A DNA stretch of 58,484 nt from Gammaproteobacteria bacterium (GTDB lineage Bacteria > Pseudomonadota > Gammaproteobacteria > Steroidobacterales > Steroidobacteraceae). Under the pieces are notes generated by a model. It ran no database searches. It was not told the DNA's origin and saw nothing but the letters and a program-made list of their open reading frames with translations. The DNA is taken from positions 1 to 58,484 of the forward strand of contig JAQGOE010000043.1 of assembly GCA_028293725.1 (NCBI GenBank), written 5' to 3'. Of this stretch, positions 17,058 through 24,027 are shown piece by piece. Positions within the stretch are counted from its first letter, which is position 1, and the number at the start of each line of letters is the position of its first letter. The position numbers were made by a program, and so were the translations under genes.

Positions 17058-17082
17058 TTACACATTTCTAACATTTGTGTAA
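17058..17082. promoter_or_regulatory. Inverted repeat upstream of the first NarL-type regulator
   Basis: TTACACA at 17058-17064 and TGTGTAA at 17076-17082 are perfect inverted copies with an 11-bp A+T-rich spacer, in a locally A+T-rich part of the 200-bp gap between the transglycosylase and regulator genes. It is followed by GTTAAGTTAAAC. Spacing of about 1.7 helical turns between half-sites suits a dimeric regulator. The binding protein is not known. Confidence 0.5.
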
Positions 17083-17189
17083 AGTTAAGTTAAACTACCC
17101 ACAACGGGCGGCCGAGCTGAGGTTAGGCTCGTACCAGGGCATAGATAAACTAAGAAAGCCGGTCAGATTTCCCGGGGGGCGAGGTCTCG

Positions 17190-17909
17190 ATGGCAGCTGA
17201 ATTACACCCAGTAGACTTTATCGGGGCGGAACACGCAAAAAACCGCCTCGTACTCGTCGAGGATCACGCCATTCTGCGCGAAGGGTTGCGCGCCCTTCTC
17301 GAGCTCGAGCACGATCTGCAGATCGCGGGCGAATCCACCAATGGTCTCGATGCCGTGGAACTGGTGCGGCAGCTCACGCCCGCCCTGGTGATTACCGACA
17401 TCGCCCTGCCTGGAAGGTCGGGAATCGAGCTCATCGGCTGTCTGCGCCAGGTGCAGCCCGGAGTCAAAATTCTCGTCCTGACCGCGCACAATTCCGAGGA
17501 GTACATCCGTGCAGCCCTGAATGCCGGCGCGGACGGTTATGTTCTGAAGGATGCCAGCCGCGTGGAGTTGCTCCAGGCTATTCGCGCCATACTGTCGGGG
17601 CAGACTTTCTTGTGTGCGTCGGTGACCGCCAGAGTCGTCTCGGGCTATTTGCGCCCGAAATCGGCAGATCCGACCCGGTTGTCCGCCGAGCACGTGACCG
17701 GTCGCGAACGCGAAGTTCTGACGCAGGTAGCGCTCGGCAGCTCCAATAAACTCATTGCCAGGGCACTCGGTGTGAGCGTCAAGACGGTGGAAAAGCACCG
17801 GGCGAACCTCATGCGCAAGCTAACCCTACATAACACCGCGGCCGTGACCCGCTTCGCCATCCGCCACGGGATGGTACCCGCGACCGACGCGCAGACACCG
17901 GTAGAGTAA
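17190..17909 (+). CDS. NarL/FixJ-type response regulator (first of a close pair)
   Basis: This 239-residue protein has a receiver domain (about 19-135) with the acidic pair E24/D25, the phospho-acceptor D70 (VITDIALPGRSG) and Lys in YVLKDAS. The LuxR helix-turn-helix follows, with TGREREVLTQVALG and VSVKTVEKHRANLMRKL. It is strikingly similar to the regulator at 52635 through the whole length, with identical residue spacing. It lies directly upstream of the secretion operon, facing it, with a GGGTAG-N5-CTACCC palindrome 13 bp after its stop. It is inferred to control that operon and perhaps the copper-protein genes. The ATG start follows a GGGGGGCGAGG stretch. Confidence 0.92.
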   Translation: MAAELHPVDFIGAEHAKNRLVLVEDHAILREGLRALLELEHDLQIAGESTNGLDAVELVRQLTPALVITDIALPGRSGIELIGCLRQVQPGVKILVLTAHNSEEYIRAALNAGADGYVLKDASRVELLQAIRAILSGQTFLCASVTARVVSGYLRPKSADPTRLSAEHVTGREREVLTQVALGSSNKLIARALGVSVKTVEKHRANLMRKLTLHNTAAVTRFAIRHGMVPATDAQTPVE

Positions 17910-17921
17910 TCCTCAGTAGGT

Positions 17922-17938
17922 GGGTAGTTCCCCTACCC
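17922..17938. promoter_or_regulatory. GGGTAG-N5-CTACCC palindrome before gspG
   Basis: This is a perfect 6-bp inverted repeat with 5-bp spacer TTCCC. A degenerate copy with the same geometry (GGGTAG, CAACC, CTCCCA) lies at 17975-17991, and extra GTAG/CTAC half-sites lie around both. The same palindrome type occurs at 52513-52529 before the second NarL-type gene. It is a candidate binding site for the paralogous regulators, in the likely promoter of the secretion operon (18064 onward). Confidence 0.55.
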
Positions 17939-18063
17939 GCGGCTACGGCCGTCTACTTAGTTGAGTCCACCCCCGGGTAGCAACCCTCCCACTGGCGGCT
18001 GACGGCACCTCGACCGGAACATGGGTCGACGTGACAAGTCCACCACTACCGGATGGGATCAAC

Positions 18064-18504
18064 ATGCGGGGGCGCATTCAGAAGGCGGCAAAGACCGCCC
18101 GGAACCGCGGGTTCACACTCCTCGAACTGCTCGTGGTCATGGTGATCATCGGACTGCTCGCGGGATTCGTGGCGCCGCGGTACTTCTCCCAGGTCGGTAA
18201 GTCGCGGGTCAAGGCGGCCCGGGCGCAGATCGACGCACTCGACAAGGCGATCGAGCAATTCCGCATCGATGTCGGCCGCCTGCCGACGACCGAGGAAGGA
18301 CTAGCGGTACTCAACGTCGCACCCGCGGGTCTCGCCAACTGGGACGGACCCTATCTCAAGAAAGAGGTGCCGGCGGATCCGTGGGGACATCCCTACGTGT
18401 ATGCGCAGCCCGGAACCCATCAGAACGATTTCGATCTCGTGTCCTACGGCAGGGATGGCCAATCGGGCGGCAGCGGCGAAGACGCCGATCTGACGAACTG
18501 GTGA
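18064..18504 (+). CDS. gspG: Major pseudopilin GspG
   Basis: This 146-residue type II secretion pseudopilin carries the prepilin leader and cleavage site NRG|FTLLELLVVMVIIGLLAG with Glu at +5. The GspG core follows: ALDKAIEQFRIDVGRLPTTEEGL, then DGPYLKKEVPADPWGHPYVY, SYGRDGQSGGSGEDADLTNW. The last segment is the calcium-binding loop typical of GspG. The ATG at 18064 is preferred to the GTG at 18031 because it gives a normal leader. Pseudopilins assemble into the piston-like endopilus after processing by a prepilin peptidase, which is not encoded in the window. It is the first gene of the secretion operon. Confidence 0.94.
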   Translation: MRGRIQKAAKTARNRGFTLLELLVVMVIIGLLAGFVAPRYFSQVGKSRVKAARAQIDALDKAIEQFRIDVGRLPTTEEGLAVLNVAPAGLANWDGPYLKKEVPADPWGHPYVYAQPGTHQNDFDLVSYGRDGQSGGSGEDADLTNW

Positions 18505-18510
18505 CATAGG

Positions 18511-19695
18511 ATGGAATTCCGCATCAAGGCGCTCGACCACACTCGCGGCATCGTCGCCTGTGTGGTCGATGCAGTGGACGAGGCGGATGCGCGGCGTCAG
18601 CTCGCGCTGAAAGAGTTCAGGGTTATCTCCCTCTCGCCGGTACGACACTTGCGGTTTCTGGCGCGAGCCCCCCAACTCCAACTGGCGGTCTTCAGCCAGC
18701 AGCTGGTGTCGCTGCTGGATGCCGGACTGTCACTGGTCGAGGCGCTGGAAGCGCTCGCCGAGCGGGAGTCGGCCACCGGAGCTCATCGAACGCTGGAAAG
18801 AGTTCTTGGACGCCTCTACGAAGGCCAGACGCTCGCCACGTCACTCGCCGAGCATCCGCGGACATTTCCGCCTCTGTACATCGCCTCTGTTCGCGCCAGT
18901 GAGCGCAGCGGCGCCCTGCGCGAAGCATTGACCCGCTACATCGCCTATGAAGTACAGGCTGATGCACTGCGCAAGACGTTGGTGAATGCCTGCATCTACC
19001 CGGCCGTTCTGCTCGGAGCCGGAGTACTCGTGATGTTGTTCCTGATGGGATATGTCGTCCCTCGGTTCAGCGCCATCTATGCCGACGTCGGCAGCGACTT
19101 GCCCGCGGCGTCCCGGCTCTTGCTCGAATGGGGGCAGTTGATGGAGGCGCATGCCGGCCTGGTCGCGACCTTCGCGGTCTGTTTTCTGGGCGGCTCGGTT
19201 TATGGCCTGAGTCGGCCGGCGGCGCGTGCCGCGGTCGGTGCCTGGGTTGCCCGCATTCCGGCCGTCGGCCGTCAACTGCACATTTACCAGCTGGCGCGTT
19301 TGTATCGTACGACCGGCATGTTGCTACGAGGGGGAATTCCGGCCGTCACCGCATTGCAGATGTCCGCGGGACTCGTTCGCGCCGGGTCGCAGGCCGCCTA
19401 TGCCGCGGCAACACGGTCGGTCTGCGAAGGGCAGTCGCTCGCGCAAGCCATGGAGCAAAACGGACTCACGACGCCGGTTGCCGCGCGGATGCTGCGTGTC
19501 GGGGAGCGGAGCGGCAACATGGGAGAGATGATGGAGCGGATCGCGTCGTTTTGCGATGAAGAGCTGGCGCGTTGGGTTGCGATCATGACCAAGCTGATCG
19601 AGCCGGTGCTCATGACCGTCATCGGACTCGTCATTGGCCTGATCGTGGTTCTGATGTATTTCCCCATCTTTCAACTCGCGGGGAGCATCCGTTGA
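18511..19695 (+). CDS. gspF: Inner-membrane platform protein GspF
   Basis: This 394-residue polytopic protein has two T2SSF domains. The first holds FSQQLVSLLDAGLSLVEALE and the second YQLARLYRTTGMLLRGGIPAVTAL and MLRVGERSGNMGEMMERIA. Three membrane segments lie near residues 160-185, 210-235 and 365-390. The N-terminal FRIKALDHTRG region is normal for GspF/PilC. It anchors the endopilus at the inner membrane and contacts the GspE ATPase. Its stop overlaps the TTG start of gspE in a TTGA arrangement. Confidence 0.93.
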   Translation: MEFRIKALDHTRGIVACVVDAVDEADARRQLALKEFRVISLSPVRHLRFLARAPQLQLAVFSQQLVSLLDAGLSLVEALEALAERESATGAHRTLERVLGRLYEGQTLATSLAEHPRTFPPLYIASVRASERSGALREALTRYIAYEVQADALRKTLVNACIYPAVLLGAGVLVMLFLMGYVVPRFSAIYADVGSDLPAASRLLLEWGQLMEAHAGLVATFAVCFLGGSVYGLSRPAARAAVGAWVARIPAVGRQLHIYQLARLYRTTGMLLRGGIPAVTALQMSAGLVRAGSQAAYAAATRSVCEGQSLAQAMEQNGLTTPVAARMLRVGERSGNMGEMMERIASFCDEELARWVAIMTKLIEPVLMTVIGLVIGLIVVLMYFPIFQLAGSIR

Positions 19696-21452
19696 ACGCC
19701 GCGGTCGATGAGCTCAAGCAGGTCGCGGCACCCGGCGAGGTCGATGCGCCGGCCCGGGAAACGACGCCCGCACTGACCCCCGTATCGGCGGCGATTCTCG
19801 ATGAAGCGCTCATCGCACGAGCGATGTCAGAAGCGGACGCGTCGGGCAAGTCCGCCCGCGAAATCCTGGCGCGTGCCACCGGGTTATCCGGATCGGGCTA
19901 CGCGAAGGCGCTGGCGGCGGCATTCGATTATCGATTCGTGGCCTCCAACGAGCTCGTGCACCTGGAGCCCGACTTCGCCCTCCTTGCTCCGGCCGAGGCG
20001 ACCCGCAGACACTGCCTGGTCGTGCACGAGGGAGATCGGCTGCTGGCGATCTTCGCGGATCCTTTCGACGCGACTCTGCGCGGCTGGTTGGAGATCCGCG
20101 TGTCGAGACCGATCGAGTGGGCGCTCGCTGCCCGCGAAGAGATCGCCAACCTGATCGCGCGCCGTTCCGAAGCACTGCGGGCCATCGATGCCGTGTTACC
20201 TGCGACACAGCGCGGTGCGCAGCACGAGCAGGGGATCGACACACTCTCGTATGTCTCTATCAGCGAGGACGCTAGCCCGGTCGTTCGACTCGTGCACTCG
20301 ACGGTCTACGACGCCTTGAAGGCGGGCGCCAGCGACATTCACCTGGAATCGACGGCTTCCGGACTCGTAGTTCGCTATCGTGTCGACGGAGTACTCGCGA
20401 GCATCGCGTCTATTCCCGGTGTGGAGCTGGCAGAGCAGGTCATCTCGCGTATCAAGGTCATGTCGGAACTCGACATCGCCGAACGGCGCGTGCCGCAGGA
20501 CGGCCGGTTCAAGATCTCGTATGACGGTCGCCCAATCGATTTCCGCGTCTCCATCATTCCAAGCGTCTTTGGTGAGGATGGCGTACTTCGGGTGCTCGAC
20601 AAGAAGGCGCTGACGCAGCAAATGAACGGGCTGCGACTCGACGTGTTGGGATTCGCGCCGGACGTCGTTGCCGAGCTGCGCCGCTTGAGCGCGCTCCCCT
20701 ACGGCATGTTGCTCGTGACGGGGCCGACCGGCAGCGGTAAGACGACCACGCTCTACGCCGCGATTTCCGAGACGCAGACCGGAAGAGACAAGATCGTGAC
20801 CATCGAGGATCCGGTGGAATACCAACTGCCGGGCGTTCTCCAGATTCCGGTCAACGAAAAAAAGGGGCTGACCTTCGCCCGTGGTCTGCGCTCGATTCTC
20901 CGGCACGACCCGGACAAGATCATGGTCGGCGAGATCCGTGACCCGGAAACGGCACAGATTGCAATCCAGTCCGCTCTGACCGGGCACCTGGTATTCACCA
21001 CCGTGCACGCCAACAACGTGTTCGATGTCGTCAGCCGTTTCGTGCACATGGGCGTTGACACCTATAGCTTCGTTTCCGCGCTGTCAGGCGTGCTGGCCCA
21101 GCGACTCATACGCGTAATCTGCGCCCAGTGCTGCGAGGCCTACATGCCCGAGCGGGAGCTCATCGAAAAGTCAGGCGTGACGGTCGTCAACACTGCGTCG
21201 TACCGGTTCCGCCGGGGCCAGGGCTGCAAACATTGTCGCGGCACGGGGTACCGGGGGCGTAAGGCGGTTGGGGAGCTGCTCGTCCTCAACGACGAGATGC
21301 GCGAAGCGATCATCAATCGTGCACCGATGCGGCAGCTCAAGGAGCTGGCCCAACAGGCGGGGGTGCGCCTGCTGCGGCAATCGGCGCTCGATCTCGTCCG
21401 GCGCGGCAATACCACGCTCGAGGAGGTGAACCGTGTCACCATTATGGCGTGA
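19692..21452 (+). CDS. gspE: Secretion ATPase GspE
   Basis: This 586-residue GspE/PilB-type hexameric ATPase has an N-terminal T2SSE_N-like domain (about 35-165), then SDIHLES near 214, Walker A GPTGSGKT at 344-351, an Asp-box region TIEDPVEYQLPG, Walker B KIMVGE at 409-414 and the His-box TTVHANN. The zinc-binding four-cysteine module typical of GspE is present as CAQC at 477-480 and CKHC at 512-515. The TTG at 19692, overlapping the gspF stop, is the only start that avoids a long overlap and gives a normal N-terminus; it implies translational coupling. The gene's 3' end overlaps the next gene by 20 bp. Confidence 0.93.
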   Translation: MNAAVDELKQVAAPGEVDAPARETTPALTPVSAAILDEALIARAMSEADASGKSAREILARATGLSGSGYAKALAAAFDYRFVASNELVHLEPDFALLAPAEATRRHCLVVHEGDRLLAIFADPFDATLRGWLEIRVSRPIEWALAAREEIANLIARRSEALRAIDAVLPATQRGAQHEQGIDTLSYVSISEDASPVVRLVHSTVYDALKAGASDIHLESTASGLVVRYRVDGVLASIASIPGVELAEQVISRIKVMSELDIAERRVPQDGRFKISYDGRPIDFRVSIIPSVFGEDGVLRVLDKKALTQQMNGLRLDVLGFAPDVVAELRRLSALPYGMLLVTGPTGSGKTTTLYAAISETQTGRDKIVTIEDPVEYQLPGVLQIPVNEKKGLTFARGLRSILRHDPDKIMVGEIRDPETAQIAIQSALTGHLVFTTVHANNVFDVVSRFVHMGVDTYSFVSALSGVLAQRLIRVICAQCCEAYMPERELIEKSGVTVVNTASYRFRRGQGCKHCRGTGYRGRKAVGELLVLNDEMREAIINRAPMRQLKELAQQAGVRLLRQSALDLVRRGNTTLEEVNRVTIMA

Positions 21453-22248
21453 TGAGATCGGCGCGCACCTTTCACCGCGCCGATTGTGTCTGGTTCGCAT
21501 GAAACGTGGCGTGAAGCCCACGCTGGGCACGGAGTACGAGGAAGAATTCGAGCCGCAGCAGTTAACCGACTGGGCGGCGGCGCTGCAGGCGCTCGAGGGC
21601 GTGTTGACGCAGCCCGAGTGGCAGGGCGCGCCCTTACGGGTCGTTGTCGCGGATTCCTGGGTTCGCTACGCGATCGTGCCCTGGGTGGCGGAGTTGAATT
21701 CGAGCGACGAGAAAGTGGCGCACGCCCGCCAACTGCTCGTAAGCGCGTACGGCGACGCCGTCAACGATTGGGAGGTTCGCCTGTCAGAGGCACCTCCGGG
21801 ATTTCCGCGTGTGGCGTGCACGATTCCTGTGGCGCTGGTCGAGGGTGTACGCGCGGTCTGCGTGAAACAACAGGCCAAACTGCTCTCTCTACAACCCCAA
21901 CTCGTGGCCGCATACGACGGCTGGCGCCATCGGCTGCCATCTGCCGGAGCCTGGTTCGTTACGGTGGACGAGGGCACCCTGGCCGCGGCACGGATTGGGC
22001 CAAGCGGCTGGGATCGTGTTTACAGTGTGCGGATTGGCGCCGATTGGACCCGCGAGCTCAAGCGGCTGCAGACTTTCGGACGACTCGCCAGCGTCAGCCC
22101 GGACGAGGGACAGGTGTTCGTCGATGCGCCGCAGGCCTGGCGCGCAGTGGCCGGTGCCGCGGCCCAGGATCTTCAATGGTTGGAAGAGGAGGCCGGGGAG
22201 TTGACGACCCTGCAACGGCTGGGACGCGCGCGGAGGTTGGCGGCATGA
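21433..22248 (+). CDS. PilM/GspL-like assembly platform protein
   Basis: This 271-residue protein starts at a GTG inside the end of gspE. It lacks membrane segments and shows an actin-like PilM/GspL cytoplasmic layout: an N-terminal strand pair (RLCLVRMKRG), LRVVVADSWVRYAIVPW, a central VDEGTLAAARIG and a C-terminal helical region. Sequence identity to known members looks low, so the assignment rests on operon order (ATPase, then PilM-, PilN-, PilO-like). MshI or PilM proteins link the ATPase to the inner-membrane complex. It overlaps the next gene by 4 bp. Confidence 0.68.
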   Translation: MSPLWRDEIGAHLSPRRLCLVRMKRGVKPTLGTEYEEEFEPQQLTDWAAALQALEGVLTQPEWQGAPLRVVVADSWVRYAIVPWVAELNSSDEKVAHARQLLVSAYGDAVNDWEVRLSEAPPGFPRVACTIPVALVEGVRAVCVKQQAKLLSLQPQLVAAYDGWRHRLPSAGAWFVTVDEGTLAAARIGPSGWDRVYSVRIGADWTRELKRLQTFGRLASVSPDEGQVFVDAPQAWRAVAGAAAQDLQWLEEEAGELTTLQRLGRARRLAA

Positions 22249-22775
22249 AAGCGCCGGCAGTCAGACTCGACTTCGCCGCGCCCCGCGTACGGACCACGCT
22301 TCCGGGCGTGTTGCTGTTAGTCGTGGGCATCGGAGCCGTCACCGCGACTTATCTCGAGTATCGCGCTGTGGAGGCGCGTAAAGCCGGACTGGAGCTCAGA
22401 CTCGCGGCATCTGTTCGCCACTCAACGCCCGATCCGGCTTCCGGTGCGCGAGCGCTACGCTTGAACGAAGACGGCGGAAAGATCGTCGGCGAGCTGGGAA
22501 GGCCCTGGACCGCGGTGTTGTCGGATCTCGAGGTGGCGAGCCGGGATTCCGGCGGCGCGATTTCGGTGCTGTCCGTTGAGCCCGATCCCGACAAGCGCCG
22601 AGTCCGTATCGATGGTGAATCGAAAGATCTGGGCGCCGCACTGGTCTACCTGGCGAAGCTGCAGGCCAGCCGCACGTTGAGCTATCCCATGCTGGATAGC
22701 CACGAAGTCAAGGCCGATGACAAGGATCACCCGGTGCGGTTCGCCATGACGGCGCAGTGGCGGGAGCTGCCATGA
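22245..22775 (+). CDS. PilN-like inner-membrane assembly protein
   Basis: This 176-residue bitopic protein has a short cytoplasmic N-terminus (MKAPAVRLDFA), one membrane helix (about 20-38, LPGVLLLVVGIGAVTATYL), a coiled segment and a small periplasmic ferredoxin-like domain (AVLSDLEVASRDSGGAISVLSVE). This layout matches PilN or the C-terminal part of GspL. It partners with the PilM-like protein before it and the PilO-like one after it; start and stop codons overlap by 4 bp on both sides. Confidence 0.68.
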   Translation: MKAPAVRLDFAAPRVRTTLPGVLLLVVGIGAVTATYLEYRAVEARKAGLELRLAASVRHSTPDPASGARALRLNEDGGKIVGELGRPWTAVLSDLEVASRDSGGAISVLSVEPDPDKRRVRIDGESKDLGAALVYLAKLQASRTLSYPMLDSHEVKADDKDHPVRFAMTAQWRELP

Positions 22776-23485
22776 TTGAAGTAGCGGGAACTGTGGTGGA
22801 CGCGGAGGTCGAGACGGCTGCGCCGGTCACGTCATTGTCCACCGTGCGGGGGCTCCCGACACCGCCTTCTGTGGAGCCCGTCGTCAGTCCGACGCCAACA
22901 AAACAACCTCCGGCCGCCACCGCCCGCGTCGACTTCATTACGCGCCTTCGTGGAACGGTCGGCGGGATCGTTCCACACGCGCAATATCAACTCACCCGGC
23001 TCGGCGCTCTCGGAATGACAGGTCTTGCCGCCATGCTCGCCGCGGTCGTCATCGGGCTCGGCGCTCTCATCCCCGGACAAAACGCAATTCGCGCCCTCGA
23101 CGCGGATATCGCCCGGGCGAAGCAGCATCATCCGCCCTCTGAGGTAACACCCGAAGAGGGGATCGGACGACTCGTCGCCGCTCTTCCGACGCGCGGCCAG
23201 ATTCCTGCAGTGATCGGCCTGGTTCTGCAACAGGCTCAGCAGGCAGGCGTGCCGCTCGACGTCGGCCACTATGCTTTCGTCCCCGCCAAATCGGGAGGCG
23301 TGGGTCGCTACGAGCTCGAATTCCCCGTACACGCGAGCTATCCGCAGGTCCGTGATTTCATCAATCGGACACTGACGGCAATTCCCGCCGCGGGCCTCGA
23401 CAAGCTGCGCATCGAACGCAAGACGGTTGCGGATCAGGCCGTCAATGCGGACGTTCGCTTCGTCGTCTTCGTCCGGGGCGAGTGA
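22772..23485 (+). CDS. PilO/GspM-like inner-membrane assembly protein
   Basis: This 237-residue protein has a Pro/Thr-rich cytoplasmic N-terminus (about 1-50), one membrane helix near 85-105 (LAAMLAAVVIGLGALIPG), a coiled-coil stretch and a periplasmic domain with IPAVIGLVLQQAQQAGV and YPQVRDFINRTLTAIPAAGLDKLRIER. This is the PilO/GspM arrangement. The proline-rich N-terminal extension is longer than usual. Start and stop codons overlap by 4 bp on both sides. Confidence 0.68.
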   Translation: MIEVAGTVVDAEVETAAPVTSLSTVRGLPTPPSVEPVVSPTPTKQPPAATARVDFITRLRGTVGGIVPHAQYQLTRLGALGMTGLAAMLAAVVIGLGALIPGQNAIRALDADIARAKQHHPPSEVTPEEGIGRLVAALPTRGQIPAVIGLVLQQAQQAGVPLDVGHYAFVPAKSGGVGRYELEFPVHASYPQVRDFINRTLTAIPAAGLDKLRIERKTVADQAVNADVRFVVFVRGE

Positions 23486-24027
23486 CACTCATGAAGGCCA
23501 AAACGCGCACCAACGCTCTGATCGCCACGGCTCTCGCGATTGCAGCTTATGTCGTTTTCGGGCCTACGGATGCGCCGATCGCCGCTGTTGCCCGTAACAG
23601 CCCGTCCCTGCCAAGCAGTCGTGAGCCGCAGACCAAAGCGGCGCCCCGGCAGAGCACGATGCACTCGCTGTTACTGCTTGCTCATCGTGTCAGTAACACG
23701 GTCGAGGCCGACGCGTTGTTCGCGACACACTCATGGTACGCACCGCCGCCACCACCGCCGCCCCCGTCGACCACAGCAACGACAGAATCGCTTGCGCCGC
23801 CGGCTCCCACGGCGCCACCGCTGCCCTTTGCCTACATGGGTACGTTCACACCGGACGGCGGCACGCCCGTATTCTTTCTAACCGCGGGCGATCGTGTTTT
23901 CGATGTACGCATCGGCGAAGCACTGGACAATCTGTACAGCGTCGATGGGCTCAACGGCGGGCAGCTGCAGCTGACCTACAAGCCTCTCAATATAAAACAA
24001 CAATTAACGGTCGGAGGCGCTCCGTGA
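23482..24027 (+). CDS. PilP/GspC-like periplasmic linker protein
   Basis: This protein of about 181 residues has an N-terminal membrane anchor (NALIATALAIAAYVVFG), a low-complexity proline run (eight Pro near residue 90) and a small C-terminal beta domain (PFAYMGTFTPDGGTPVFFLTAGDRVFDVRIGEAL), like the homology region of GspC or MshK/PilP. Such proteins link the inner-membrane platform to the secretin N-domains. The GTG at 23482 overlaps the preceding TGA (GTGA); an ATG at 23491 is an alternative. It is immediately followed by the secretin gene with another GTGA overlap. Confidence 0.65.
   Translation: MTLMKAKTRTNALIATALAIAAYVVFGPTDAPIAAVARNSPSLPSSREPQTKAAPRQSTMHSLLLLAHRVSNTVEADALFATHSWYAPPPPPPPPSTTATTESLAPPAPTAPPLPFAYMGTFTPDGGTPVFFLTAGDRVFDVRIGEALDNLYSVDGLNGGQLQLTYKPLNIKQQLTVGGAP

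Noticed and set aside
19572..19691. 40-codon upstream extension of gspE
   Set aside because: It lies inside gspF in another frame; the TTG overlapping the gspF stop gives a normal GspE N-terminus.
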